Below are positions 1 to 7,305 of a stretch of DNA of 22,790 bases, piece by piece. The stretch's first letter is position 1; every line of letters begins with the position of its first letter. A model generated the notes under the pieces. The model saw only the letters and a program-made list of their open reading frames with translations, was not told the DNA's origin and did not search any database. Origin of the DNA: Rhodoferax sp. (lineage in GTDB: Bacteria > Pseudomonadota > Gammaproteobacteria > Burkholderiales > Burkholderiaceae_C); NCBI GenBank assembly GCA_029946045.1, contig JAQSDS010000387.1, positions 1 through 22,790 on the forward strand. Direction: 5' to 3'. The translations under genes and the position numbers were made by a program.

Positions 1-2
1 AA

Positions 3-365
3 GCCGGCTGTAGCGACCGCGGCGGCCAGGTGCTGCCGGCGGTGCGCCAGTTGCTCAAGCACCCCGACTTTCATATCCGCAACCCCAACCGCGCGCGCAG
101 CGTCATCTTCAGCTATTGCAGCGCCAACCCGGGCGCTTTCCACCGCACCGATGCCGCGGGTTATGTATTTTGGGCTGACCAGGTGCTGGCGCTCGATGCC
201 ATCAACCCGCAAGTGGCTGCACGACTGGCACGCGCACTGGACCGCTGGAAGAAGCTGGTCGAACCCTACCGCAACGCCGCCTGCGAAGCGCTCAAACGGG
301 TGGCCGCAAAATCCGACCTGAGCAACGACGTACGCGAAGTGGTCAGCCGCGCCTTGGCTGATTGA
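3..365 (+). CDS. pepN: Aminopeptidase N, C-terminal end (5' truncated by window)
   Basis: This is the last 120 residues of a PepN-type M1 zinc aminopeptidase, a cytosolic enzyme that removes N-terminal amino acids from peptides. The frame is open from base 3 and ends at TGA 363-365. The visible part is the C-terminal helical (ARM-like) domain. It contains the stretch [20 protein letters not shown] followed by [20 protein letters not shown], which I recognise as typical of bacterial PepN C-termini. The zinc site lies upstream, outside the window. The gene ends 23 bases before the fbp start on the same strand, so the two are probably cotranscribed. Codon use is GC-rich and chromosomal in style, unlike the island genes further right. 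Family assignment is from established knowledge of PepN sequences. Confidence 0.9.
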   Translation, partial: AGCSDRGGQVLPAVRQLLKHPDFHIRNPNRARSVIFSYCSANPGAFHRTDAAGYVFWADQVLALDAINPQVAARLARALDRWKKLVEPYRNAACEALKRVAAKSDLSNDVREVVSRALAD

Positions 366-388
366 ATCGCCAAAACCAGGAGCAACAC

Positions 389-1393
389 ATGCCTAAAAAA
401 ATATCCCTGACACGTTACCTGGTCGAGCAGCAGCGCATGGAAGGCCACATTCCGCCCGAACTGCGCCTGTTGCTTGAAGTGGTGGCGCGCGCCTGCAAGC
501 GCATCAGCCAGGCCGTCAGCAAGGGTGCGCTGGGCGACGTGATGGGCAGCGCCGAGAGCGAAAACGTACAGGGCGAAATGCAGAAAAAGCTCGACATCAT
601 CGCCAACGAGGTGCTGATCGAAGCCAATGAATGGGGTGGCCACCTGGCGGCCATGGCCAGCGAGGAAATGGAAGGCATCTACGTGGTGCCCAACCGCTAC
701 CCGCAGGGCGAATACCTGCTGATGTTTGACCCGCTGGACGGCTCCAGCAACATCGATGTGAACGTGAGCATTGGCACCATCTTCAGCGTGCTCGTCAAGC
801 CCGAAGGCACAGGGGTGTCGGAGCAGGACTTTTTGCAGCCAGGCACCAAACAAGTGGCTGCAGGCTACTGCGTCTATGGCCCGCAAACCACGCTGGTGCT
901 GACTGTGGGCGACGGTGTGACGGTGTTCACGCTGGACCGCGAACAAGGCTCGTTCATCCTGACCGAAGAAGACCTGCGCGTGCCCGAGGACACCCGGGAA
1001 TTTGCCATCAACATGAGCAACCAGCGCCATTGGGCGGCCCCGGTGACGCGCTACATCGACGAATGCATGCAAGGCAAGGACGGCCCGCGCGGCAAGGACT
1101 TCAACATGCGCTGGGTCGGCAGCATGGTGGCCGACGTGCACCGCATCCTGACCCGTGGCGGCATCTTCATGTACCCCTGGGACAAACGCGAGCCCGAAAA
1201 AGCTGGCAAATTGCGCCTGCTTTATGAGGCCAATCCCATGAGCTGGCTGATAGAACAGGCCGGCGGTTCGGCCACCGACGGCAAGCAGCGCATCATGGAC
1301 ATCAACCCCACCAAACTGCACGAGCGTGTGAGCGTTTTCATGGGTTCCAAAAACGAGGTGGAACGCGTCACCCGCTACCACAGCGCGCCATAA
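389..1393 (+). CDS. fbp: Fructose-1,6-bisphosphatase class 1
   Basis: This gluconeogenic enzyme hydrolyses fructose 1,6-bisphosphate to fructose 6-phosphate and phosphate in the cytosol, using Mg2+. The protein is 334 residues, the normal length for bacterial class 1 FBPase. The metal-binding motif DPLDGSSN is at residues 114-121, followed by [13 protein letters not shown]. The late motif [20 protein letters not shown] is the usual sugar-phosphate and allosteric-fold signature. I chose ATG 389 rather than the upstream TTG at 362 because AGGAG (378-382) sits six bases before it and the family normally starts [16 protein letters not shown]. It lies just downstream of pepN and just upstream of the tRNA-Thr promoter. 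A 371-codon open frame on the opposite strand is a GC-driven shadow. Confidence 0.97.
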   Translation: MPKKISLTRYLVEQQRMEGHIPPELRLLLEVVARACKRISQAVSKGALGDVMGSAESENVQGEMQKKLDIIANEVLIEANEWGGHLAAMASEEMEGIYVVPNRYPQGEYLLMFDPLDGSSNIDVNVSIGTIFSVLVKPEGTGVSEQDFLQPGTKQVAAGYCVYGPQTTLVLTVGDGVTVFTLDREQGSFILTEEDLRVPEDTREFAINMSNQRHWAAPVTRYIDECMQGKDGPRGKDFNMRWVGSMVADVHRILTRGGIFMYPWDKREPEKAGKLRLLYEANPMSWLIEQAGGSATDGKQRIMDINPTKLHERVSVFMGSKNEVERVTRYHSAP

Positions 1394-1402
1394 ACCCGCC
1401 GC

Positions 1403-1408
1403 TATAAT
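1403..1408 (+). promoter_or_regulatory. -10 element of the truncated tRNA-Thr gene
   Basis: A perfect TATAAT lies 14 bases before the first base of the tRNA remnant, correct for a tRNA start a few bases upstream of the mature 5' end. I see no clear -35 hexamer. The promoter now fires into the island, where a terminator stops it about 120 bases downstream. Confidence 0.6.
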
Positions 1409-1422
1409 TGCGCTCTTTCCAA

Positions 1423-1463
1423 GCCGGTGTAGCTCAGTCGGTAGAGCAGCTCATTCGTAATGA
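1423..1463 (+). tRNA. tRNA-Thr(CGU) 5' fragment, cut at the anticodon stem
   Basis: The bases form an acceptor 5' strand (GCCGGTG), a full D arm (GCTC...GAGC), the 5' anticodon stem GCTCA, and the loop TTCGTAA with anticodon CGT. After TGA the expected 3' anticodon stem, variable loop, T arm and 3' acceptor are missing; the sequence turns into AACATGCTCTG. The layout matches tRNA-Thr(CGU), the thrW type of enteric bacteria. It is 36/41 identical to the first 41 bases of the complete tRNA-Thr at 4093-4168 (minus strand), but the acceptor stems differ, so they are separate genes. The fragment cannot fold as a tRNA and is taken as the left attachment site of the island. Confidence 0.85.
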
Positions 1464-1505
1464 AACATGCTCTGAACCAAAAAACACAATCAAATCAACA
1501 AGTTA

Positions 1506-1530
1506 AGCGCATCTCACGGTGCGCTTTTTT
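1506..1530 (+). terminator. Rho-independent terminator after the broken tRNA
   Basis: AGCGCA (1506-1511) pairs with TGCGCT (1520-1525) around an eight-base loop and is followed by a run of T to 1530. It would stop transcription from the tRNA-Thr promoter before the integrase gene. Confidence 0.7.
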
Positions 1531-1615
1531 CATGGCGGCACACTCATGGCACAATGCCTATGAGACGCTATGGGAATCTAGGGCACTCGAAAGTGCTTTC
1601 ACTAGCCATCGCGTT

Positions 1616-1629
1616 CTCACCAAAGTGAG
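1616..1629 (+). promoter_or_regulatory. Small hairpin over the integrase ribosome binding site
   Basis: CTCAC (1616-1620) pairs perfectly with GTGAG (1625-1629) around CAAA. The 3' arm overlaps the GAGGG ribosome binding site (1627-1631) of the integrase at 1638. A second perfect hairpin (GCACT/AGTGC, 1583-1596) lies just upstream. The first could damp integrase translation. The pairing is visible; the regulatory role is inference. Confidence 0.35.
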
Positions 1630-1637
1630 GGCTGCAC

Positions 1638-2801
1638 ATGTCAACGATTCGTGAACGTATCGATGCCACTGGCAAGAAGTCTTACCACGTCCAAATCCGC
1701 ATCAAGGGCTTCCCCCCGCAGACCCAATCCTTCGACACCAAGACAGTAGCAAAGCAATGGGCAGCTCACGTTGAGTCCGAATTGCGTAATGGTCGCTTCA
1801 TGCCCCGAGCAGAGGCACAAAAGCACACCTTCAAGGAACTGCTGGAGGACTACCGCGACAAGGTGCTGATTCCCACCAAGCCCAAAGAGCTTCGCACCCA
1901 AGGTGCCCAAATCGATTGGTGGATTGAAAAACTGGGTTCATATAGCCTTGCCGATCTGACCCCGGCTGCCATCGGAAAATGCCGGGATGAGCTGATGCAG
2001 ATTCCGTATGGCAAAAACAAGGATAAGAAGCGATCACCCGCAACTGTCGTCCGATACATGGCGTTGCTGTCTCAAGCCTTTAATGTCGCAGTACGGGAGT
2101 GGCAATGGTTACCAGAGTCGCCCATGTCGAGGGTCAGCAAGCCCAAGGTCAACAATGCGCGGCAACGCTACCTGACGGACGACGAACATACTCGATTGCT
2201 TGCCGCCGCCAAAGTTTCCGCGAATCGCTACCTTCACACGATTTTGATCACGGCAATATCCACCGGCATGCGATACGGCGAGATCATGAACCTGCGGTGG
2301 CGCAACATCACTTTCGATGACCAAGCCGACCTCGGTCTAATCATGTTGGAAACCACCAAAAACGGTGAGCCCCGTGGAGTGCCATTGGTTACTCAGGCCT
2401 GCGTTGCCATCAAGACCCTGCACAAAGAGCATGCAAAAAAGCACCGAGGGCATGTCAAGCCAGACGCCCTGCTGTTTCCCAGCGAGGATGATGCCAACAA
2501 GCCTGTTGAAATTCGCAAGGCCTGGGAAACCACACTTGGGCGGGCTGGCATTGAAAACTTCCGCTTCCATGATCTCCGGCACACTGCCGCCAGTTTCCTA
2601 GCCATGGACGGCGCAACGGCACCGGAGATTGCAGAAATTCTTGGGCACAAGAGTCTTCAGATGGTCAAGCGGTACTCGCACCTCAACAAGGCCCACATTG
2701 CCAAAGTGATGACGCGAGTGAGTCAACGCCGTCTGGACAAGAAATCAGCTGGCGAAACTGAACAAAGTGGAATTTCGGGAGACGAAAGAAATGCCGAGTA
2801 A
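1638..2801 (+). CDS. Tyrosine site-specific integrase of the tRNA-Thr island
   Basis: This 387-residue phage-type integrase catalyses insertion and excision between attachment sites. The N-terminal 60 residues form an arm-binding-like domain (KSYHVQIRIKGF...FDTKTVAKQWA). A SAM-like core-binding region follows to about residue 170, then the catalytic domain. The catalytic set is visible: R212 in TGMRYGEIMNLRW, H311 and R314 in HDLRHTAAS, H337 in LGHKSLQ and the nucleophile Y346 in KRYSHL, with a likely Lys in TTKNGEP. The gene appears intact. The start has GAGGG six bases upstream. It sits 174 bases from the cut tRNA, the standard place for an island integrase, and so probably acted at that site. 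Its end overlaps the next gene by 11 bases. Confidence 0.93.
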   Translation: MSTIRERIDATGKKSYHVQIRIKGFPPQTQSFDTKTVAKQWAAHVESELRNGRFMPRAEAQKHTFKELLEDYRDKVLIPTKPKELRTQGAQIDWWIEKLGSYSLADLTPAAIGKCRDELMQIPYGKNKDKKRSPATVVRYMALLSQAFNVAVREWQWLPESPMSRVSKPKVNNARQRYLTDDEHTRLLAAAKVSANRYLHTILITAISTGMRYGEIMNLRWRNITFDDQADLGLIMLETTKNGEPRGVPLVTQACVAIKTLHKEHAKKHRGHVKPDALLFPSEDDANKPVEIRKAWETTLGRAGIENFRFHDLRHTAASFLAMDGATAPEIAEILGHKSLQMVKRYSHLNKAHIAKVMTRVSQRRLDKKSAGETEQSGISGDERNAE

Positions 2802-3894
2802 GAAAATACTAGTCGAAGACTTGAGCCTCAAAATTTCTCAGCATGGCTTGCCGTTCGATTTGGTCGGGGCAGAGATGCGTTTTGGACCTGATGAATGGGC
2901 ATGGCAGTTCTTGAGATTGAACGAAAAATACCGAACTGATTACGAACGCTTTCAGAGGGGAGAAGCGAGTGTGGGCTTTCCAAATCATCCAAGAAGTAGA
3001 TACGGTCTTGACTGGTGGCTCGACCCAACAGCCATTAGACTTCCGGAAAGACAGGGCGCGAGGTCTTGGTTTGAGCCATTGATGGACATTGTTGACGCAC
3101 CCGAATGGGATGCCGATGCCTTCCCGAACGAAATTGGTCCGCAGTCGCCGGAATACTCGCTCCACCTGGCCCACCTGCCGGAGATTCCAATTAATGGCGA
3201 TGAAGGGGTGTCCACGAAAGTGTGGTTTGCAATTGACTGTAGTGTGCTGTTGGCCGGGCAGCTCGAATTGGTTAGTCGGTGTGCAAAGGATTACCGCCTA
3301 TGGTTTAGGGAAGAGGGATTGAAAAAAACTAGTCAACCCAAAGGTTGTCGTGAACTCTTAAATCTCGATCAGTGCCGCTACTTCGATGCGAAGGGCTTCA
3401 CAAATGCCATTGGCGCCAAGGACAAATCTGCCACTCCAGCACTGTATTGGCGAGCTATTCGTGTAGATGTTTACGGGTCAATTTCCCAACAAATTAATGA
3501 ATACAGGGAAGACTTGGAGACCATTTACCAAGGCTTTTTGGTCAGTGAAGCCGTCGAACCGCCATTTATTGAAAAGCTTCGATTCTTTTTTTCGAAAGGT
3601 CAATACGGTAACCACCAGTCGGACGGATTCCCGCTGAAGATATTGGCGCTTGTGGGACAACTTCACCAACATGGGATGCAAGACGAAGAGATCGCGAAAT
3701 TTGTAGTCCAAAATTCCTGCTATGGCCGCTACGACGAAGAGACCTCAAAAAACTGGGCTGCAGACTTGATCATCAGAATCCCCACGTATCTACAGCACGC
3801 CGCTAGCTTCGTCGAAGACGGATATCGTTTTTTGATTCGTGGACAGAAAATACCGAAGGGTTCAAGGCCTCAGCGTTCACCTGTCACTAACTGA
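2791..3894 (+). CDS. Island protein of unknown function with a WAWxFLRxN-like N-terminus
   Basis: This is a 367-residue protein I cannot name with confidence. I chose ATG 2791, inside the end of the integrase gene, because GGGAG (2777-2781) lies nine bases upstream; a GTG at 2767 has no such site. Residues about 20-45 read FGPDEWAWQFLRLNEKYRTD. This resembles the short W-(A/E)-W-(E/Q)-FLRRN-xxY motif at the start of DUF6499/DUF2285-like regulator proteins carried by integrative elements, which I recall as a family trait but cannot search. The rest shows no clear catalytic motif, membrane segment or signal peptide. It is rich in acidic residues and Trp, has lower GC than the flanking chromosome, and is probably cotranslated with the integrase. 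An excision or element-control role is only a guess from position. Confidence 0.7.
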   Translation: MPSKKILVEDLSLKISQHGLPFDLVGAEMRFGPDEWAWQFLRLNEKYRTDYERFQRGEASVGFPNHPRSRYGLDWWLDPTAIRLPERQGARSWFEPLMDIVDAPEWDADAFPNEIGPQSPEYSLHLAHLPEIPINGDEGVSTKVWFAIDCSVLLAGQLELVSRCAKDYRLWFREEGLKKTSQPKGCRELLNLDQCRYFDAKGFTNAIGAKDKSATPALYWRAIRVDVYGSISQQINEYREDLETIYQGFLVSEAVEPPFIEKLRFFFSKGQYGNHQSDGFPLKILALVGQLHQHGMQDEEIAKFVVQNSCYGRYDEETSKNWAADLIIRIPTYLQHAASFVEDGYRFLIRGQKIPKGSRPQRSPVTN

Positions 3895-4042
3895 GCACGC
3901 GCCAGACGATCCGGAGACCGCAGTCAATTGGATTTTCCGTTGCAAAAATAATAGTGACGAGGTGGTCCGAATAATCGCAAATCCGTATTTTTTGGACTCC
4001 TTTTTTGGCAATGAACTGTGCCACCAGCTGTGCCATAGAGCC

Positions 4043-4076
4043 AAAAAGCAGAGAAGCCACACTAGGTGGCTTCTCT
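4043..4076 (-). terminator. Rho-independent terminator of the island tRNA-Thr
   Basis: AGAGAAGCCAC (4050-4060) and GTGGCTTCTCT (4066-4076) form a perfect 11-bp stem around a five-base loop. On the minus strand it is followed by CTTTTT (complement of 4043-4047), 17 bases after the tRNA 3' end. Part of 3895-4092, which otherwise holds no gene. Confidence 0.8.
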
Positions 4077-4092
4077 AAGTTGTTGATTTTAC

Positions 4093-4168
4093 TGGTGCCG
4101 CTTGACGGAATCGAACTGTCGACCTTCTCCTTACGAAGGAGCTGCTCTACCAACTGAGCTAAAGCGGC
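4093..4168 (-). tRNA. tRNA-Thr (anticodon CGU), complete
   Basis: Read on the minus strand the 76 bases fold as a full tRNA: acceptor GCCGCTT/AAGCGGC, D stem GCTC/GAGC, anticodon stem GCTCC/GGAGA (27-43 G/A as in enteric thrW), loop TTCGTAA with anticodon CGT, T loop TTCGATT, and encoded CCA. The T stem GACAG/CCGTC has one A-C mismatch at positions 52-62. It decodes ACG. It lies inside the island, on the opposite strand from the broken host gene and with a different acceptor stem. It is therefore not a rearranged copy of the host gene and may stand in for it. It has its own -10 element and terminator. Confidence 0.95.
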
Positions 4169-4203
4169 ACGATCTACTGGCAACGTGGCTAGCAGAGCCT
4201 AAC

Positions 4204-4209
4204 ATTCTA
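4204..4209 (-). promoter_or_regulatory. Probable -10 element of the island tRNA-Thr
   Basis: On the minus strand the bases read TAGAAT, preceded by TGT, close to an extended -10. It lies about 36 bases before the tRNA 5' end. No convincing -35 is seen. Confidence 0.45.
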
Positions 4210-4560
4210 ACAATGTTTGCTCCCGAGGTGACTGGTTCAGCGCGGACCAATGGCAATGCGGCAGAGGCATTTGGACAGCCAACGGTGGCGATATCCGAAC
4301 CACTCATACAGCAAAGTTATTGTTTCAAGACGAATATTCGCACCCCGGCTACCATCGACGGTGTCGATTGGTGGTTTAAAGCAAATCCAACCGCCACGTT
4401 GACATAGTGCGCAGCAGCACGAGCAAGATAGCGAACTGAACATTCCGTTCAGGCCTCGCAACCAACTTTTCCTTCCCTTGCCTTTTTACCGGATGCAATC
4501 AGACCCGGTTCAGCCGCTGCATGCGCAATCACTTTCAACCATCACTCTGGAGCAAAGCAA
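4210..4560. other. Intergenic stretch without a supported gene
   Basis: No reading frame here has a ribosome binding site or a recognisable protein. It holds a TTGACA hexamer (4399-4404) that could be a -35 element, although no good -10 follows. There is also an inverted repeat, CTGAAC/GTTCAG around ATTCC (4436-4452), about 110 bases before the gene at 4561, a possible operator. The function of both is unproven. Confidence 0.4.
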
Positions 4561-5073
4561 TTGGCTACTACCACCCCTATACACCATTCTTCCATCGCCG
4601 CAGCAGGCCTAACCCGAATACCCATGGAAGGCACGCATGATGACCTGCTGGCCGTGGCGGCTTGCATTTGTGGAAAGTCGATGTCGGATATCAAGAAAAT
4701 GGCTGTCACGCTTGGTATGCGTCCTAAAGGACCATTCAATATGGACGAAGTGCTTTTCAGAAAAATTTTGTTCAACTGCTCAAATTATTTGTGCAGTGAC
4801 TACAAAGATTTTTTATCGATAGCTGCCCTTCCAGATTTTTGCGTATTGTGCTGTGAGTACTCAACATTTGACGATAGCTTCCGTCACGTGACCTTCAGAC
4901 ACTTTAGGGGTACTGCGACTCAGCAGGCACATTCCGTGGTGATCGACCCTCTACCCGGAATTGACCCGAAGCTCGAAGTGACAAGCTCGTTCGACCACCT
5001 CAAACTGGAGCCAGGCTCTAGCTGGTATTTAGAAATCACGCAAAAAGCTAACCCTGCTGGAAAGGGTAAGTAG
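4561..5073 (+). CDS. Small protein with possible peptidase-C39-like fold
   Basis: This is a 170-residue protein, probably starting at TTG 4561, where GGAG lies about nine bases upstream. The alternative ATG 4624 (residue 22) has no comparable site. The pattern LLAVAACICGKSMSDIKKMA, then SDYKDFLSIAALPDF, then FRHVTFRHF, then VIDPLPGIDP, and finally SSWYLEI recalls short stand-alone proteins of the peptidase C39 / papain-like fold. In that fold the Cys, His and Asp of the catalytic triad lie in this order (candidates: Cys near residue 36, His in RHVTF, Asp in VIDP). I cannot confirm the fold or activity. There is no export signal and no ABC transporter next door, so a bacteriocin-processing role is not supported. 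Its neighbour downstream is a plasmid-type gene. Confidence 0.65.
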   Translation: MATTTPIHHSSIAAAGLTRIPMEGTHDDLLAVAACICGKSMSDIKKMAVTLGMRPKGPFNMDEVLFRKILFNCSNYLCSDYKDFLSIAALPDFCVLCCEYSTFDDSFRHVTFRHFRGTATQQAHSVVIDPLPGIDPKLEVTSSFDHLKLEPGSSWYLEITQKANPAGKGK

Positions 5074-5233
5074 AACTATTTTCAGTGTGGTCGATTGCCA
5101 AAGCCCTAAACCGACTGCTCCTCCTTGGTCACGCCAGCCGTTCAGTGCTGGCGCTTTGCATTTCACCTCCCGCCACCGCTTCTGCAATCAACTTTGCAAA
5201 TACGCTCATGGTGGTCTCACTTTGGGATTCGAC

Positions 5234-5581
5234 ATGAATAAACGAAAAAGGCCTGAGACGAAAAAAGAAGTCGGCGCACTACGCCTTGCTTCCGAGCCGC
5301 TGTTTGATCTGGGCATCACCGTTGGGTCACCATCTGCCATCAGGCTAGTGAGTGATCTGCAAGTACTCCCGGCCACCTACTTGCGTTTTCACGCCCATGG
5401 GGTGTGGGGGCGCCTCAACGCCACCAACCGCGCCAAAAATGATGCAGCCGTTCTTGACGGCGGACCCATCGTGTCGTCATACGCGATCAAAGGTAGTCAA
5501 GGCATCTTTGTCATTACGGATGCTATCGATGAAGACGGCATACGCTTGAGCACAAGAATCGTACTGAAGAGCGAGCACTAG
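5234..5581 (+). CDS. Small plasmid-associated protein, paralogue 1
   Basis: This is a 115-residue cytosolic protein whose C-terminal 90 residues match the product at 7306-7650. Shared features are LFxxG near the start of the domain, a PATxLxRH-like helix (PATYLRFHAHG), WGRL followed by R-x-x-ND (RAKNDAAV), a G-S/R-x-x-S-Y strand and a terminal VITDA...LKSEH versus IITEA...LPSEY. I recognise this as a common small family on plasmids and integrative elements. It is often mislabelled as a type I restriction M subunit, but no methyltransferase motif is present. ATG 5234 is chosen because the upstream extension to GTG 5087 does not look like the family. It ends one base before the next gene, so the two are an operon. 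Confidence 0.75.
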   Translation: MNKRKRPETKKEVGALRLASEPLFDLGITVGSPSAIRLVSDLQVLPATYLRFHAHGVWGRLNATNRAKNDAAVLDGGPIVSSYAIKGSQGIFVITDAIDEDGIRLSTRIVLKSEH

Positions 5582-5582
5582 C

Positions 5583-5930
5583 ATGACCTATCGCACCCAA
5601 GCCACTCGGCCCATGCGTGACTTGCTCAAACGTTTGCCCACGCTGCCCAAGACAAGCACAATGGAGATTGACTTCCCTGCTGCCGACGTGTCCCTTCTTG
5701 TCGCCATTGGGGACGATTCACAAACTATTGTTCAAGTCATTAACGGAGGCCTTGCCGCCATGGGATTGCTCTTGGCCCATTCGGCACCTGTTATCGAGGA
5801 TGGCACTGTCGGTGCTGACGATGTTGAATGCATCGGGTTTTTGCTCGCTGAACTGGCAGATTTATCGGCATCGCTGTTGATCCTTTCAGCCCAATGCCGC
5901 CGACAAACCTTCGACTTCGTTCCAGAGTGA
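5583..5930 (+). CDS. Hypothetical protein, 115 residues
   Basis: I do not recognise this protein. It starts one base after the stop of the preceding gene and is probably translated by coupling. The N-terminus is basic (TRPMRDLLKRLPTLPK). The middle (VSLLVAIGDDSQTIVQVING) and the end (GFLLAELADLSASLLILSAQ) look like hydrophobic-faced helices, the latter amphipathic rather than a clear membrane segment. It has no catalytic motif. It belongs to the plasmid-like run 5234-7086. Confidence 0.6.
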   Translation: MTYRTQATRPMRDLLKRLPTLPKTSTMEIDFPAADVSLLVAIGDDSQTIVQVINGGLAAMGLLLAHSAPVIEDGTVGADDVECIGFLLAELADLSASLLILSAQCRRQTFDFVPE

Positions 5931-5993
5931 TGTGCATCTGGTTTCCTGGGCGATACTCAGTTTCTCCGTACACCTTGCTCATATCAACGCCGC

Positions 5994-6296
5994 ATGAACC
6001 GCTCTGACCTTGTTGAAGTACTTGCCGCGAGGTTTGGTCAACTCACCGTTAACGATGTGGAGCTTGCGGTCAAGGCCATTCTGGATGCGATGAACGATGC
6101 CTTGGTCAGTGGTCACCGTATCGAGATTCGTGGCTTTGGCAGCTTTTCCATCAACCACCGAGCCCCACGTATCGGACGAAACCCACGCAGCGGTGAAAGT
6201 GTCGCCATCCCCGAGAAGCGGGTTCCCCACTTCAAACCGGGTAAGGCATTGCGCGAACAGGTTGACCGGCGCACTGAAGAACTGAAAACGGCATGA
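5994..6296 (+). CDS. Integration host factor beta-like DNA-bending protein
   Basis: This 100-residue HU/IHF-family protein normally works as a dimer that bends DNA in the nucleoid and at recombination sites. The N-terminal helices ([18 protein letters not shown]) are followed by the beta-arm region [18 protein letters not shown] with the conserved Pro that intercalates DNA. The end ([15 protein letters not shown]) is the IHF-beta signature. Chromosomal ihfB normally follows rpsA, so this copy in an accessory operon with two integrases nearby is likely an element-borne paralogue that may assist recombination. No strong ribosome binding site is seen before ATG 5994. It ends 10 bases before the hydrolase gene. 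Confidence 0.9.
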   Translation: MNRSDLVEVLAARFGQLTVNDVELAVKAILDAMNDALVSGHRIEIRGFGSFSINHRAPRIGRNPRSGESVAIPEKRVPHFKPGKALREQVDRRTEELKTA

Positions 6297-6306
6297 AAGA
6301 ACAAAC

Positions 6307-7086
6307 ATGAACGTCAAACAACTGTTCTGCCTGACGGTCGCTGTGCTGCTGTCAATGACCGCCAATGCCGCCGATCAGATCATCCGGCTCGATACGCGGG
6401 ACGGCGTCAAGGTTCCGGTCTACTACATGAAGCGTGACGCAGCGACGGCAACTGTCATCCTGCTGCCCGGTGGTGCTGGTGGCTTTGGTGCACCCGTTGA
6501 CGGAAAACCGTCCGGAAACAACTTCCTTGTGCGATCCCGTGACTACTTTGCCGACGCCGGTCTGAACGTGGCAGTAATGAGTCGTGCCTCCGATAAGACC
6601 GACCTCGATTACCCAGATCGAATCGCGCCAGAGCACATGGTGGACATTCAGAAGCTGGTCGCCTACCTGAAAGCCGATGCCGGGTTGCCGGTATGGTTGG
6701 TTGGCACCAGCAGAGGTACGGTGTCTGCCACGGCGGCGGCAATCGCATTCGGAAACGCTGAGTTGGCCGGTATCGTGCTGACCTCCAGCGTTGTTGAGTA
6801 CAAGAAGGTGGGTGCTGTGCCCACGCAGGACCTGGCTGCCATCAAAATCCCGGTGCTGGTGGTTCACCATGAGAACGATGCTTGTCGCCTTTGCAAACCG
6901 TATGAAGTCCCCGCGATCATCAAAGGGGTCAAGAATGCCCCGTTCAAGAAACTGGTGATGGTCAAAGGCGGCTCGAACCCTACCGGCGACCCCTGTGAGA
7001 GCTTTCACTATCACGGGTACATCGGCATGGAGCAGGAAGCGGTTGGCATCATCGCCAACTGGATCAAGCACCCAACGTCCGAATAG
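6307..7086 (+). CDS. Secreted alpha/beta hydrolase
   Basis: This is a 259-residue protein with a Sec signal peptide (MNVKQLFCLTVAVLLSMTANA, cleavage expected after ANA at residue 21), so it is probably periplasmic. The alpha/beta-hydrolase features appear in order: oxyanion-type LLPGGAGGFG near residue 50, nucleophile elbow GTSRG with Ser135, acid Asp191 in HHENDAC, and His236 in FHYHGY. Cys192, Cys195 and Cys229 could form disulphides after export. The substrate cannot be told from sequence. The gene starts 10 bases after the IHF-like gene and closes the 5234-7086 operon, before the terminator at 7222-7252. A periplasmic hydrolase is an unusual partner for a nucleoid protein, so its cargo role is unclear. 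Confidence 0.85.
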   Translation: MNVKQLFCLTVAVLLSMTANAADQIIRLDTRDGVKVPVYYMKRDAATATVILLPGGAGGFGAPVDGKPSGNNFLVRSRDYFADAGLNVAVMSRASDKTDLDYPDRIAPEHMVDIQKLVAYLKADAGLPVWLVGTSRGTVSATAAAIAFGNAELAGIVLTSSVVEYKKVGAVPTQDLAAIKIPVLVVHHENDACRLCKPYEVPAIIKGVKNAPFKKLVMVKGGSNPTGDPCESFHYHGYIGMEQEAVGIIANWIKHPTSE

Positions 7087-7221
7087 ATTGGGAATATCCG
7101 GTGCGCACCACAGCCAAAGTTTTGCAAGCAAGATCAATTTGACTCCCTGCCCACCGCGTTGAAATGGCTGAGCATTCGAGGCCTTTCCGGGCCGATAGAC
7201 AGTTTCCGCACTGACCAACGT

Positions 7222-7252
7222 AAAAGCCATGACCTAACCGTCATGGCTTTTT
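7222..7252 (+). terminator. Hairpin terminator after the hydrolase operon
   Basis: AAAAGCCATGAC (7222-7233) pairs perfectly with GTCATGGCTTTT (7240-7251) around CTAACC, and the 3' arm runs into T residues. The A-rich 5' arm would also allow termination on the minus strand. Confidence 0.8.
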
Positions 7253-7305
7253 GCGTTCTGGATCACTCGCTTCCATTCGTCATTAACCCCTCAAGGAATT
7301 CGCAC

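Noticed and set aside
266..1381. A 371-codon open frame on the minus strand across fbp
   Set aside because: It lies antisense to a clear fructose bisphosphatase and has the composition of a third-position GC shadow, with no ribosome binding site or family match.
1423..4168. Inversion between the two tRNA-Thr copies as the origin of the layout
   Set aside because: Recombination between inverted anticodon loops would leave hybrid tRNAs. The complete copy has matching acceptor strands (GCCGCTT/AAGCGGC), so it is not a hybrid.
6352..7230. A 292-codon minus-strand frame across the hydrolase
   Set aside because: It is the complement of a gene with a signal peptide and a full catalytic triad, and it would also run through the terminator stem.
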